Shown piece after piece: positions 52,924 through 62,788 of a DNA stretch of 64,000 bases. Both the position numbers and the translations under genes were made by a program. Numbering within the stretch: position 1 is the first letter of the stretch; each line of letters begins with the position of its first letter. Where the stretch lies: NCBI RefSeq assembly GCF_033283405.1, contig NZ_JAWMQR010000003.1:558001-622000 (forward strand), read 5' to 3'. Under the pieces are notes generated by a model. It saw only the letters and a list, made by a program, of their open reading frames with translations, searched no databases and was not told the origin of the DNA. The stretch comes from Halioxenophilus sp033283405 (GTDB lineage: Bacteria; Pseudomonadota; Gammaproteobacteria; Pseudomonadales; Cellvibrionaceae).

Positions 52924-55900
52924 ATGAAATTCGCACACTTTTTTATTGATCGGCCTATCTTTGCTGGCGCGGTCTCGATGTTCATCTTCCTGGCAGGCCT
53001 AATCGCCACCATGAAACTGCCCATCTCCGAATACCCCGAGGTGAGCCCGCCGACCATCGCCATCAGCACCCGTTACCCGGGCGCCAATCCGGATGTGATT
53101 GCCAACACCGTGGCGGCACCGCTGGAGCAGGAGCTGTCGGGCATTGATGGTTTAATCTATCTCGACTCCAAGGCCCAGCAGGATGGCGGCTTGTCGATCA
53201 ACGCCGTGTTTGATCTCGGCCAGGATATCGACCTGGCGTTGATGCAGGTACAGAACCGCATCGCCCAAGCCCTGCCGCGCCTGCCAACGGAAGTGCGCGC
53301 CCAAGGGGTGACCGCGAAAAAGAGCTCACCGGACCTGACCATGGTGGTCAACCTCTCCTCCGACGGTCGCTACGACAGCCTCTATCTGCGTAACTACGCG
53401 CTCCTGCAGGTGCGCGACACACTCCTGCGCCTGCCCGGCGCCGGCGAGGTACGCATCTTCGGTGCCGGTGACTACGCCATGCGGGTTTGGCTCGACCCGC
53501 ACAAGATGGCGGCCAGAAAGCTGACCGCCCGAGATGTGGTCACCGCCCTGCGCGAGCAGAACATCCAGGTGGCCGCCGGCTCCATTGGCGCCTCGCCCAT
53601 GAAGCTCAACAGCCAGTTTCAGATGGCCATCAATGCCCCCGGCCGGCTGGAGACGGTAGAGCAGTTTGAAGCGGTGATCGTTAAAGCCACCAGCGACGGG
53701 CAGATCACCTACCTGCGCGATGTCGCCCGCATGGAGATGGGTGGCAGTGAATACGCGCTAAGCAGTCTGCTCGACAACCAACCGGCGGTCGCCCTGCCAA
53801 TTTTCCTCTCCCCCGGCGCCAATGCCCTGGAGCTGGCCGATAACGTGCGCGCCACCATGGCGTCACTCAGTGAGTTCTTCCCGGAAGGGGTAAGCTACGC
53901 CATCAACTACGACCCCACCGTGTTTGTGCGCAACTCCATCCACTCGGTCATTCAAACCCTGCTGGAGGCGACACTGCTGGTGGTGGTGGTCGTCCTGGTC
54001 TTTTTGCAGACCTGGCGTGCGGCATTGATTCCCATCATTGCGGTACCGGTTTCCATTATTGGTACCATGGCCGCCCTGCTCGCCTTTGGCTTTTCAATCA
54101 ACACCCTCACCCTGCTTGGCCTGGTATTGGCCGTGGGCATTGTCGTGGACGATGCCATTGTTGTGGTGGAGAACGTTGAACGGGGTATCAGCGATGGTCT
54201 GGCTCCCAAGGCCGCCGCGCGTCGAGCCATGAATGAGGTGGCCGGCCCCATTGTGGCGATCTCTCTGGTGATCTGCGCCGTGTTTGTGCCACCGGCCCTG
54301 GTCGGCGGTTTCAACGGCGCCTTTTACCAGCAGTTCTCGCTCACCATCGCCTTTGCCGCGGTACTCTCCGGCATCAACTCGCTGACCCTGTCACCAGCCC
54401 TGTGTGCCCTGATTCTGCACGACCACCGCGATCAACCCGACCGCCTGCAGCAGCTGATCAACGCCGCCCTGGGCTGGTTTTTCCGCCCCTTCAACCGCTT
54501 TTTTGATGGCGCCAGCCGCGGCTACCTGGGTGTGGTGAAACGCACTTTCCGGGTAAAGGGGTTAATGGTGGCGGTCTATGTTGGCCTGGTCGCTCTGGCC
54601 CAGTTCAGCTTTGAACAGTCGCCTAAGGGCTTTGTGCCGGAGCAGGACAAAGGTTACCTGATCAACGTCATCACCCTACCGCCCGGCGCCTCCATTGAAC
54701 GCACCGAAGCGGTGGTGCAGCAGGTGGGTGAGATTGCCCTGGCGACACCCGGGGTAGCCCACGCGATTCAGTTCTCCGGGCTCTCCATCAATGGCTTCAC
54801 CCGCACCTCCAACAGCGCCATCGTGTTTCTCCCCTTACTCCCGTTTGAGGAGCGCGGAGAGGCACTCTCCGGCCCGGCCATCGCCCAGGCGCTCAATCGC
54901 CAATACGCCGCTATCGAGGGCGCCATGGTGATGGCGCTGGCGGCACCACCCATCCGCGGCTACGGCCCGGCGGGGGGTATTAAGCTGCAGCTGGAAGATC
55001 GGCTGGCGGTGGGCCCAGACCAGCTCTACGCCGTTACCCAGCAGTACCTGGCCGAAGTGCGCAAGCACCCGGAAGTGACAGCCGCTTTTAGCCACTACGA
55101 AATCAACGCGCCGCAGATACTGGCCGACGTCGACCGCGCCAAGGCTAAGCGCATGGGGGTCGATCTGGAAGATCTCTTCTTCACCCTGCAAGCCTACTTG
55201 GGCTCTTACTACGTCAACGACTTCAATCAGTTTGGCCGTACCTTCCGCGTAATGGTCCAGGCCGACCAGCGTTTTCGCGCCCACCCGGAAGATGCTCTGG
55301 TGCTGCAAACCCGCAACGACCAGGGCGAGATGGTGCCGGTGGGTTCGCTGGTGGAGCTGAAACAGAGCTACGGCGCCAATACCGTACAGCGCTTTAACGG
55401 TTACCCCAGCGCCAATATCAGCGCCAAACCGGCAGCGGGTTACAGCTCCGGCCAGGCCATCGACACCATGCTGGCGGCGGCGAAAGCGGTACTGCCACCG
55501 GGCATGGTCGCCAGTTGGACCGAAATCACCTATCAGCAGGTGAACGCCTCCGGCAGCCTGCTGCCCATTATGGCGCTGTCGGTGTTATTGGTGTTCCTGG
55601 TGCTGGCGGCCCAGTATGAGAGTTTGAATCTGCCGCTGGTGATTATTCTGATCGTGCCCATGTGCCTGTTGAGCGCCATTGCCGGCATCATCATTATGGG
55701 TTCCGAGGTGAATATCTTTACTCAGGTGGGGCTGTTTGTGCTGCTGGCGCTGGCCGCCAAAAACGCCATTTTGATCGTGGAGTTTGCCCGCGAAGAGTTG
55801 CACCGGGGGCAGAGTATTGCCAACGCTGCCCTGGAGGCCTGCCGCCTGCGTCTGCGCCCTATTGTGATGACCTCCTTCGCCTTTATTTTTGGCGTGCTGC

Positions 55901-56103
55901 CATTAATGATCGCCCACGGCGCCGGCGCCGAGATTCGCCAGGCGCTGGGTATTGCGGTCTTCTTTGGCATGTTGGGGGTCACTCTGTTTGGACTCTTCTT
56001 TACACCGATCTTTTTCCTGGTGATCCAAAGCCTGGTGCAGCGCCTGAGCAGAAAAAAGAGCCAAGATGAGCAAGCCGTCGGCGTCATCGACCGCAGCGCT
56101 TGA
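52924..56103 (+). CDS. RND-family multidrug efflux permease
   Basis: A 1059-residue HAE1-type pump (AcrB/MexF class). The start MKFAHFFIDRPIFAGAVSMFIFLAG is the usual first transmembrane helix; EYPEVSPPTI and RYPGANPDVIANTVAAPLE open the porter domain; the proton-relay Asp pair sits in GIVVDDAIVVVENVE of TM4; a second set of six helices closes the C-terminal half (ILIVEFAREE). It exports hydrophobic compounds with proton antiport. The ATG at 52924 is set by the family N-terminus; the Shine-Dalgarno is weak. It ends 4 bp before the convergent thiF gene. Confidence 0.95.
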   Translation: MKFAHFFIDRPIFAGAVSMFIFLAGLIATMKLPISEYPEVSPPTIAISTRYPGANPDVIANTVAAPLEQELSGIDGLIYLDSKAQQDGGLSINAVFDLGQDIDLALMQVQNRIAQALPRLPTEVRAQGVTAKKSSPDLTMVVNLSSDGRYDSLYLRNYALLQVRDTLLRLPGAGEVRIFGAGDYAMRVWLDPHKMAARKLTARDVVTALREQNIQVAAGSIGASPMKLNSQFQMAINAPGRLETVEQFEAVIVKATSDGQITYLRDVARMEMGGSEYALSSLLDNQPAVALPIFLSPGANALELADNVRATMASLSEFFPEGVSYAINYDPTVFVRNSIHSVIQTLLEATLLVVVVVLVFLQTWRAALIPIIAVPVSIIGTMAALLAFGFSINTLTLLGLVLAVGIVVDDAIVVVENVERGISDGLAPKAAARRAMNEVAGPIVAISLVICAVFVPPALVGGFNGAFYQQFSLTIAFAAVLSGINSLTLSPALCALILHDHRDQPDRLQQLINAALGWFFRPFNRFFDGASRGYLGVVKRTFRVKGLMVAVYVGLVALAQFSFEQSPKGFVPEQDKGYLINVITLPPGASIERTEAVVQQVGEIALATPGVAHAIQFSGLSINGFTRTSNSAIVFLPLLPFEERGEALSGPAIAQALNRQYAAIEGAMVMALAAPPIRGYGPAGGIKLQLEDRLAVGPDQLYAVTQQYLAEVRKHPEVTAAFSHYEINAPQILADVDRAKAKRMGVDLEDLFFTLQAYLGSYYVNDFNQFGRTFRVMVQADQRFRAHPEDALVLQTRNDQGEMVPVGSLVELKQSYGANTVQRFNGYPSANISAKPAAGYSSGQAIDTMLAAAKAVLPPGMVASWTEITYQQVNASGSLLPIMALSVLLVFLVLAAQYESLNLPLVIILIVPMCLLSAIAGIIIMGSEVNIFTQVGLFVLLALAAKNAILIVEFAREELHRGQSIANAALEACRLRLRPIVMTSFAFIFGVLPLMIAHGAGAEIRQALGIAVFFGMLGVTLFGLFFTPIFFLVIQSLVQRLSRKKSQDEQAVGVIDRSA

Positions 56104-56107
56104 TTGG

Positions 56108-57274
56108 CTATGCGCCGGGGGCTTGCGAGCGCCAGCCAGCCAGCGCGTCGCAACCACCGGCTAAGTTTTTAAGAGTCACCTCGGCCGGCAAGCCCGCCGC
56201 CAGCAGGCGTTGCAGGGCTAGCTGCGAGCGCCGCCCAGACTGGCAGTAGAGCAGATAGGCGCGCCCCGGCTGCCATCCCTGCCATTGAGTAACCTCCGCC
56301 AAGGGGATATTAATTCCGCCGAGATTAGCCGCGGCGTGCTCTGCCGGTGAGCGCAGGTCAATCAACTGCGGTTGGTAGCGCTCGAGAAACTGATAAAAAT
56401 GTGCGGCGGCTATTTGATAGTCGCCAGACAATGGTGCCCCCGGCCATGACTCTGCGGCCGCCATAAAAACATCGCTCCGGCCGCTTCCCGACTGCGTATA
56501 TGCCCATTCTGTTTTCACCCCACCACCACACAAAGGGCAAGCGCGCGATGGCTGCAGTTTTATTGGTTTGAGTTGCAGGTCGAGCGCAGAGAATTGAAAA
56601 AGTGTACTGAGTTTGCCACCGTCTAAATCCGCTAGATATTTGATGGCCGTTAACGCCTGCAGATTACCGACAATACCCGGTACAACCCCCAACACCCCCG
56701 CCTGGTTGCAGTCGGCCACCTCACTCACTTCCGGAAACAGACAACGAAAGCAACCCCCATTGGGCTGGAACAGTGCCAGCTGTCCAGCAAATTGCAAGAC
56801 ACTGGCATAGACCCAGGGTTTCTGCAGGCGATGACAGTGATCATTGAGCAGATAGCGGGTGTAAAAGTTATCGGTGCAGTCGAGCACAATATCGCACTCA
56901 GCAATAAGAGCCTCGGCGTTCGCTTCGGCCAAGTGCTGCGTAACCGCAGCAAGGGTGACCAAAGAATTTTGTTGGCTTAAACGGCTGGCCGCCACCGCGG
57001 CTTTATTGCGGCCAATATCCGCCTCGGTAAAAAGAATCTGCCGCGCTAAATTACTGAGCGCAACACTATCACCATCCACCAGCGTTAACCGGCCCACCCC
57101 CGCCGCTGCCAAATATTGCGCCGCCGGGCAGCCGAGCCCACCCACACCCACAAGCAGCACCCGGGCCGCCCGCAAGCTCGCCTGGCCCTTTGCAGCAAAG
57201 CCCGGCAACTGTAACTGACGCAGGTAGCGGGCCTGCTCATCGGGGCCAAATAACACGTTATTCAGTTCAGGCAT
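56108..57274 (-). CDS. thiF: ThiF adenylyltransferase with rhodanese domain
   Basis: A 388-residue E1-like enzyme that adenylates the C-terminus of ThiS. Nucleotide loop VGVGGLGC (42-49), zinc-binding Cys175/Cys178 and Cys246/Cys249, and Cys189 in ADCNQAGVLG, the usual reactive Cys. From about residue 290 a rhodanese-like domain follows with active Cys344 (LLYCQSGRRS), which may supply sulfur to ThiS directly; no separate thiI is seen here. Last gene of the thiamin operon; it overlaps thiDE by 8 bp. MoeB-like proteins can share this architecture, but the context decides. Confidence 0.93.
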   Translation of the reverse strand: MPELNNVLFGPDEQARYLRQLQLPGFAAKGQASLRAARVLLVGVGGLGCPAAQYLAAAGVGRLTLVDGDSVALSNLARQILFTEADIGRNKAAVAASRLSQQNSLVTLAAVTQHLAEANAEALIAECDIVLDCTDNFYTRYLLNDHCHRLQKPWVYASVLQFAGQLALFQPNGGCFRCLFPEVSEVADCNQAGVLGVVPGIVGNLQALTAIKYLADLDGGKLSTLFQFSALDLQLKPIKLQPSRACPLCGGGVKTEWAYTQSGSGRSDVFMAAAESWPGAPLSGDYQIAAAHFYQFLERYQPQLIDLRSPAEHAAANLGGINIPLAEVTQWQGWQPGRAYLLYCQSGRRSQLALQRLLAAGLPAEVTLKNLAGGCDALAGWRSQAPGA

Positions 57275-58793
57275 CCGCTCTCCTCGCTTGATTAATCAAT
57301 TCCAGAAGCCGCTGCGTTTTTTGTTCAGGATCAGCCGCCCGGGTAATGGCGGTAATCACAGCGATAGCGGAGACGCCCGTGGCGGCAACCTCGGCAATGT
57401 TGTGCTCATCGATACCGGCGATGGCCACCAGTGGTGTGCTGGGCAGCGCTTGCAGCCAGTAGGCCAAGCCCGCTAAACCGTGCACCTGCCAGGGCATTTT
57501 TTTGGTGGTGGTGGCAAAGGTGGGGCCACAGGCGAGATAGGAGGGCTGCAGAGTTAACGCCCGGGCAACTTCAAAATGGCTGTGGCTGCTCAGCCCCAAA
57601 CGCAAGTCCGCGCGCTGGATGGCTGCCAAATCGGCCGAGTGCAGGTCCTCCTGCCCCAGGTGCACACCGTAGGCGCCCGCAGCAATGGCCAGCTGCCAAT
57701 AGTCATTGATAAATAATCGGGCGCCATAGCGCTGGCTGAGTGCCACCGCCCGGTGAATTTCATCCGCCAATGACTGTCCCGTCAGATCTTTAATGCGCAA
57801 CTGCACCGTGGTAACACCGAGCGGCAGCAACCGCTCGAGCCAACTGGCGCGGTCAACGATTGGGTAGAGGCCAAGCGACGCCGCTTCGCCGCCACCCACA
57901 CAGGCAGCAAAGGGCCCACTGTTGGCCGGTGGATTTATCACCCCATCGATAAGCTGCGGCCAGGCTTTGGTCGGAAAGCCCAAGGGTTGCAGGTGGCCCT
58001 GCTCGCCATTGATGGGCAGCCCCGCTGCCAGCCCCTCCTGCATGGCCATTTTGGCAATCACCAGGGCATCGCGCAGCTCATAGCCGAGCGCCAATGCACC
58101 GGCAATAAAACTGGCAAAGGCACAGCCGGTACCGCGCAGATGCGACGTGGCCAGCTTGGGGCTACGCAGCGAAAAATTGGCGGCCGGGGTGTAGCAGAAA
58201 TCTTCCGCAAAAGGCCCGGCGCTGTGACCACCACAAATCACCACCGCCTTCGCGCCCATCGATTGCAGCGCATCGGCCACGCTATTTTTCGCCTGGCCGG
58301 TATCAGCACTTAAACCCGACAGCAGTTCCGCTTCCGGCAGGTTGGGTGTAATCAGATCGCAACCAGGCAGCAGTGTTTTTTTAATCTGAGCCAGCAGACA
58401 CTCATCAACCACCACCCGGCCACTGCTGGTTTGCAGAACCGGGTTGTAGACCACCGGTAATTTTAATGCGGGCAGTTTTTTGGCGAGCATCGCCACCTGT
58501 TCGCCACTGGCCAGCATCCCGACTTTTATCAACTGCGGCTTAAGCGCCAGAGCGGCATCAATTTGGCTTTCCAATTGGCTGGCGGAAATTGCATTCAGCG
58601 CCGAAAATTCACCACTGTTTTGTGCGGTGACCGCAGTCATGGCCTGGGCGGCATGGACCCCCAACCCCTGCAGGCAACGGGCATCCATTTGGCTGCCCGC
58701 GAGCCCCGAAGAGTCGCTGGCGGAGATGGTTAACACCACCGGCTTTTGCCTGCGCGCCAAAATAAACGAGTGCGTTAATGGTGGCGCAATCAC
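57267..58793 (-). CDS. thiDE: Bifunctional ThiD-ThiE protein
   Basis: A 508-residue fusion. Residues about 15-270 are hydroxymethylpyrimidine (phosphate) kinase (SASDSSGLAGSQMD, TAVTAQNS, ITPNLPEAELL, and the active-site Cys in RGTGCAFAS). Residues about 305-508 are thiamin-phosphate synthase (TTVQLRIKD, LFINDYWQLAIAAGAYGVHLGQEDL, GLSSHS, GPTFATTTK). The protein thus makes HMP-PP and joins it to the thiazole phosphate. It overlaps thiG by 4 bp and thiF by 8 bp, so translation is coupled. An internal linker of about 35 residues separates the domains. Confidence 0.95.
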   Translation of the reverse strand: MIAPPLTHSFILARRQKPVVLTISASDSSGLAGSQMDARCLQGLGVHAAQAMTAVTAQNSGEFSALNAISASQLESQIDAALALKPQLIKVGMLASGEQVAMLAKKLPALKLPVVYNPVLQTSSGRVVVDECLLAQIKKTLLPGCDLITPNLPEAELLSGLSADTGQAKNSVADALQSMGAKAVVICGGHSAGPFAEDFCYTPAANFSLRSPKLATSHLRGTGCAFASFIAGALALGYELRDALVIAKMAMQEGLAAGLPINGEQGHLQPLGFPTKAWPQLIDGVINPPANSGPFAACVGGGEAASLGLYPIVDRASWLERLLPLGVTTVQLRIKDLTGQSLADEIHRAVALSQRYGARLFINDYWQLAIAAGAYGVHLGQEDLHSADLAAIQRADLRLGLSSHSHFEVARALTLQPSYLACGPTFATTTKKMPWQVHGLAGLAYWLQALPSTPLVAIAGIDEHNIAEVAATGVSAIAVITAITRAADPEQKTQRLLELINQARRADA

Positions 58794-59578
58794 TCTGCTT
58801 TACCCAGCTGCCAAAAGGGGGTACCCAACGTGGGCGTGCTCGGCTGAGCTAAATCCTTTGGCGGAATAATGCCCGCATCGTAGGCCAGTCGCCCCGCCTG
58901 CACAGCAAAGTTAAAGGCCTGCGCCATGGCCACCGGCTCGGGCGATTGCGCAATCGCGGTATTGAGCAGCACCCCATCAAAACCCATCTCCAGCGCCTGC
59001 ACCGCATGTGCGGGTGAGCCAATGCCGGCATCGATAATTAAGGTAATCTCCGGCAAACGCTGCCGTAAATTTTTTAGCGCATAGGGGTTGATCAAGCCAC
59101 GGCCACTGCCAATGGGTGCGCCCCAGGGCATAATAATCCGGCAACCGGCGGCGACCAGTTTTTCACACAACACCAGGTCATCGGTGCAGTAGGGAAAGAC
59201 TTCAAATCCCTGGCTGATCAGCTCTTTGCTCGCCTCCAACAGTGCAAAGGGGTCCGGCTGCAAGGTGTAGTCGTCGCCGATCACCTCTAATTTAATCCAG
59301 TGGGTGTTGAACAGTTCACGGGCCATCTGCGCAGTGGTGACTGCCTCTTTTACCGAATAGCAGCCGGCGGTGTTGGGCAGTAGATGTACACCTAAAGCCT
59401 GAATGGTTTGCCAGAATCTGTTTTCACCCTGATGGTTGGGCAACTGCCGGCGCAGCGAAACTGTAACCACTTGCGCCCCCGATGCCCGAATGGCACCGCT
59501 CATAATTTCCGGCGACGGGTAGAGTGCCGAGCCAATTAACAGCCGGCTATTGATTTTTTGTTCAGCTAAAGACCACAT
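58790..59578 (-). CDS. thiG: Thiazole synthase
   Basis: A 262-residue ThiG. It forms the thiazole ring from DXP, dehydroglycine and the sulfur carried by ThiS-thiocarboxylate. The Schiff-base Lys96 lies in WIKLEVIGDD, and LIIDAGIGSPAHAVQALEMGFDGVLLNTAIAQS is the phosphate-binding end. Three bases separate it from thiS, its direct partner. Dehydroglycine would come from ThiO encoded just upstream. Confidence 0.96.
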   Translation of the reverse strand: MWSLAEQKINSRLLIGSALYPSPEIMSGAIRASGAQVVTVSLRRQLPNHQGENRFWQTIQALGVHLLPNTAGCYSVKEAVTTAQMARELFNTHWIKLEVIGDDYTLQPDPFALLEASKELISQGFEVFPYCTDDLVLCEKLVAAGCRIIMPWGAPIGSGRGLINPYALKNLRQRLPEITLIIDAGIGSPAHAVQALEMGFDGVLLNTAIAQSPEPVAMAQAFNFAVQAGRLAYDAGIIPPKDLAQPSTPTLGTPFWQLGKAE

Positions 59579-59581
59579 ACC

Positions 59582-59785
59582 CTAACCTCCTTGCATCGGC
59601 ACAAGCAGTTCAATCTCATCGCCACTGGCGACTGCGGTAGTGCTGTAATCGGGCGCAGGAATAAAAGCTCCGTTCACGGCCAGGGCAAATTTTTCGGGTA
59701 GACCGGCTAGGCCCGCCAACAGCTGCTGTAAATTCTCGGGCTGGGCCAACGTTTGGCGTTCGCCATTAATAAAAATTGTAATCAC
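59582..59785 (-). CDS. thiS: Sulfur carrier protein ThiS
   Basis: A 67-residue ubiquitin-like carrier beginning with the typical TIFINGER strand and ending with the essential C-terminal Gly-Gly (LVPMQGG), which ThiF adenylates. A GTG at 59785 with AAGGTG a few bases upstream is used as the start; the longer frame to 59851 would overlap thiO and add an unfitting leader. It lies 4 bp after thiO and 3 bp before thiG. Confidence 0.92.
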   Translation of the reverse strand: MITIFINGERQTLAQPENLQQLLAGLAGLPEKFALAVNGAFIPAPDYSTTAVASGDEIELLVPMQGG

Positions 59786-59789
59786 AAAG

Positions 59790-60881
59790 TCACCTTGGTA
59801 AATCTGTGTGAAAAAGTTCGGGAAAGGGGCTCGCCGCTGTCTCGCCGTCAAGCCGCCACTGCACGGCTTCGGCCAAAGCTGGCGCCATTAAATAACCGTG
59901 GCGATAGAGACCATTCACGCGCAATAGGCCGGGTTGGCTGTGGATAGCGGGCAGATTATTGTTAAAGGCCGGACGGCAATTAGAGCGGCTGCCAACAACC
60001 CGCGCTTCGGCAAAACCTGGGTGCAGGGTGTACAACGCAGATAAAAGCTCCATGGCGGAACGCACCGAAATAGGCGAGTAGTCTTCGCTCTCAATCTGCG
60101 TCGCCCCCAACAGGTAGTGGTGATTGGGCCTCGGTACCAAATAGAGCCGGTAGCGCGGGTGCATCAAGCGCAGCATGTGCGTGTAGTTCACCTCCGGCGC
60201 GTACACTTCCAGCAACTCACCACGCACGCCGCGCAAATTGACGCAGTCGGCTTTGGCACCCAGGCCGCGACAATCCACCACCCAATCAAATGCTGAGCTC
60301 TCGCCATTGACCGTCACCCGTCCGGGCGCCACGCTCTCCACCTCGCACTGGCTGTGCCAGACGGCTTTTGCCGATTGAATCGCCTGGGCCAAGCGCGCGA
60401 GCAGCGCATGGGTATTTAGCCAACACTCATTTTTCAACCAGAGCGCTGACGAAAAATGTTGTGCAAGGTCGGGCTCCAGCGCCGCCAAGGCTGGCTGCTC
60501 TAACATCTGCAACAGATCGGAGCTCGCCAGTTTGTGCGCTAAATTGGATTGGAATTGCAAAAAGCTGGATCGGTCCTGCGCATGGGCGACCACCAGCGTG
60601 CCACCATTGCCCATCAATGCCCCGGCATTTAAGCTGTGCAGCCACTCAGGCCACAGCTGCAAACTGCGCAGGCCCAGGTGGTAAACCAAGCTCTCGGCGC
60701 TCTCCAATTCTGAGAGCGGCGCCAACATGCCGGCGGCGGTGTAGGCGGCAGCGGTACCACCGGCGATGGCATCGCGATCAAACAGGGTGACCGAGTAACC
60801 CGCTGTCAACAATCGCCAGGCAGCTACCCGCCCCATTAAGCCGGCCCCAACAATGGCAATGGTTGTGCGTGAATTTGCCAT
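59790..60881 (-). CDS. thiO: Glycine oxidase ThiO
   Basis: A 363-residue FAD-dependent D-amino-acid-oxidase-type enzyme. The dinucleotide fold VGAGLMGRVAAWRLLTAGYSVTLFDRD is at residues 11-37, AAAYTAAGMLAPLSELES follows, and a C-terminal GLYRHGYLMAPALAE closes the FAD site. It oxidises glycine to dehydroglycine for thiazole formation, an oxygen-dependent route that fits an aerobe (anaerobes often use ThiH). It is 5 bp from thiC and 4 bp from thiS. Confidence 0.94.
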   Translation of the reverse strand: MANSRTTIAIVGAGLMGRVAAWRLLTAGYSVTLFDRDAIAGGTAAAYTAAGMLAPLSELESAESLVYHLGLRSLQLWPEWLHSLNAGALMGNGGTLVVAHAQDRSSFLQFQSNLAHKLASSDLLQMLEQPALAALEPDLAQHFSSALWLKNECWLNTHALLARLAQAIQSAKAVWHSQCEVESVAPGRVTVNGESSAFDWVVDCRGLGAKADCVNLRGVRGELLEVYAPEVNYTHMLRLMHPRYRLYLVPRPNHHYLLGATQIESEDYSPISVRSAMELLSALYTLHPGFAEARVVGSRSNCRPAFNNNLPAIHSQPGLLRVNGLYRHGYLMAPALAEAVQWRLDGETAASPFPELFHTDLPR

Positions 60882-60886
60882 CGCGT

Positions 60887-62788
60887 CTACACCGGGTGAT
60901 AAAGTTCACTGCCGTCGGCTTTAAACTTCTCCGACATCGCCTGCATACCCGCTTCCCGCTCGCCGGGTAACGCAGTTGCCAAACTGGCCGAGGCGTCGCG
61001 CAACTCCTGGGAAATTTTCATCGAGCAGAATTTCGGGCCGCACATGGAACAGAAGTGGGCCACCTTGGCCGAAGCTTTGGGCAGAGTTTGATCGTGAAAT
61101 TCCCGGGCGCGCTCGGGATCGAGACTCAAATTAAATTGATCTTCCCAACGGAATTCAAAACGGGCCTTGGAGAGCGCATTATCGCGCAATTGGGCAGCCG
61201 GGTGACCTTTGGCCAGGTCGGCGGCGTGGGCGGCGATTTTGTAGGTGATAATGCCCTCTTTCACGTCGTTTTTATCGGGCAGCCCCAGGTGCTCCTTCGG
61301 TGTGACATAGCAGAGCATAGCGCAGCCATACCAGCCAATCATGGCGGCACCAATACCCGAGGCAAAATGGTCATAGCCTGGGGAGATATCGGTCACCAAT
61401 GGTCCAAGGGTATAGAAAGGCGCCTCATGGCAATGTTTTAACTGCTCATCCATATTGGCCTTAACCATGTGCATAGGCACATGGCCCGGGCCTTCAATAA
61501 ACACCTGCACATCGTGTTGCCAGGCCACCTTGGTCAACTCACCCAAGGTACGCAACTCGGCAAACTGTGCTTCGTCGTTGGCATCGGCAATGGAGCCCGG
61601 TCGCAACCCATCCCCCAGGGAGAAGGTGACGTCGTAGGCTTTCATAATTGCGCAGATCTCTTCGAAATGGCTGTAGATAAAATTTTCCTGATGGTGAGCC
61701 AAGCACCACTTCGCCATAATCGAACCACCGCGCGAAACGATTCCCGTTAGCCGCTTGGCCGTGAGGGGGATATAGCGCAACAGCAATCCGGCGTGCAGCG
61801 TAAAATAGTCAACGCCCTGCTCCGCCTGCTCAATTAAAGTATCGCGAAAAATTTCCCAGGTTAGATCCTCGGCAACGCCATTCACCTTCTCCAATGCCTG
61901 ATAGATCGGCACAGTACCAATCGGCACCGGCGAGTTGCGCACAATCCACTCCCGGGTTTCGTGAATATTGTTGCCGGTGGAGAGGTCCATCACCGTATCG
62001 CCACCCCAGCGGGTGGACCAGACCAGTTTTTCCACCTCCTCCTCAATGGAGGAGGTCACCGCACTGTTGCCGATATTGGCATTAATTTTTACCAGAAAAT
62101 TTCTGCCGATAATCATCGGCTCCGATTCCGGGTGGTTAACATTGGCCGGGATAACCGCCCGCCCTGCGGCCACCTCGCTGCGCACAAATTCCGGGGTAAT
62201 GTAGTCCGGTGTATTGGCCCCAAAACTTTGGCCGGGGTGTTGTGCCTGCATCGCCGCGTGCATGGCCGCCTGCGACAACCCTAAGTTTTCGCGTAGGGCG
62301 ATGTACTCCATCTCCGGGGTGATAATGCCCTGCCGGGCGTAGTGCAACTGAGTGACATTGTTGCCCGCCTTCGCTCGGCGCGGCTTGCGCTGCAAGGCAA
62401 AACGCAATTTTTCCAAGGCCATATTTTGTTCGCGCAGGTGGGCATACTCCGAGCTAAACTCGGCCAGTATTTCGGTATCCGCGCGTTCATTGATCCACGC
62501 TTGTCGCAGGGCTGGCAACCCCTTGCGCACGTCGATAGTCTGGTTCGGGTCGCTGTAAGGGCCGGAGGTATCGTAGATTTTAACCGGCGCGTTCGCCGGT
62601 AAAGAGCCATTGGGCCCGGGGCTCTCCGCCAACTCAACTTCACGCATGGCGACGCGAATATCGGGGCGACTAGCGGGCACATAACATTTACGGGAATTGG
62701 GAAAAGGATTGCTCGACAGGCTATCAAGCGCACTGGTATTACTGAGCTGTAGAACCTGGGAGTTACTGGTGTCGGCGGTGTTGGGCAT
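60887..62788 (-). CDS. thiC: Phosphomethylpyrimidine synthase ThiC
   Basis: A 633-residue radical-SAM enzyme that turns AIR into HMP-P. The C-terminal iron-sulfur motif CSMCGPKFCSM, together with GHVPMHMVKANM and MLCYVTPKEHLGLP, is diagnostic; the N-terminal ThiC-associated domain (RPDIRVAMREVEL) is present, as in gammaproteobacterial ThiC. The ATG at 62788 is preceded by GGAG and matches the family start; the frame to 62902 runs into the riboswitch leader. First gene of the operon under a TPP riboswitch. Confidence 0.96.
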   Translation of the reverse strand: MPNTADTSNSQVLQLSNTSALDSLSSNPFPNSRKCYVPASRPDIRVAMREVELAESPGPNGSLPANAPVKIYDTSGPYSDPNQTIDVRKGLPALRQAWINERADTEILAEFSSEYAHLREQNMALEKLRFALQRKPRRAKAGNNVTQLHYARQGIITPEMEYIALRENLGLSQAAMHAAMQAQHPGQSFGANTPDYITPEFVRSEVAAGRAVIPANVNHPESEPMIIGRNFLVKINANIGNSAVTSSIEEEVEKLVWSTRWGGDTVMDLSTGNNIHETREWIVRNSPVPIGTVPIYQALEKVNGVAEDLTWEIFRDTLIEQAEQGVDYFTLHAGLLLRYIPLTAKRLTGIVSRGGSIMAKWCLAHHQENFIYSHFEEICAIMKAYDVTFSLGDGLRPGSIADANDEAQFAELRTLGELTKVAWQHDVQVFIEGPGHVPMHMVKANMDEQLKHCHEAPFYTLGPLVTDISPGYDHFASGIGAAMIGWYGCAMLCYVTPKEHLGLPDKNDVKEGIITYKIAAHAADLAKGHPAAQLRDNALSKARFEFRWEDQFNLSLDPERAREFHDQTLPKASAKVAHFCSMCGPKFCSMKISQELRDASASLATALPGEREAGMQAMSEKFKADGSELYHPV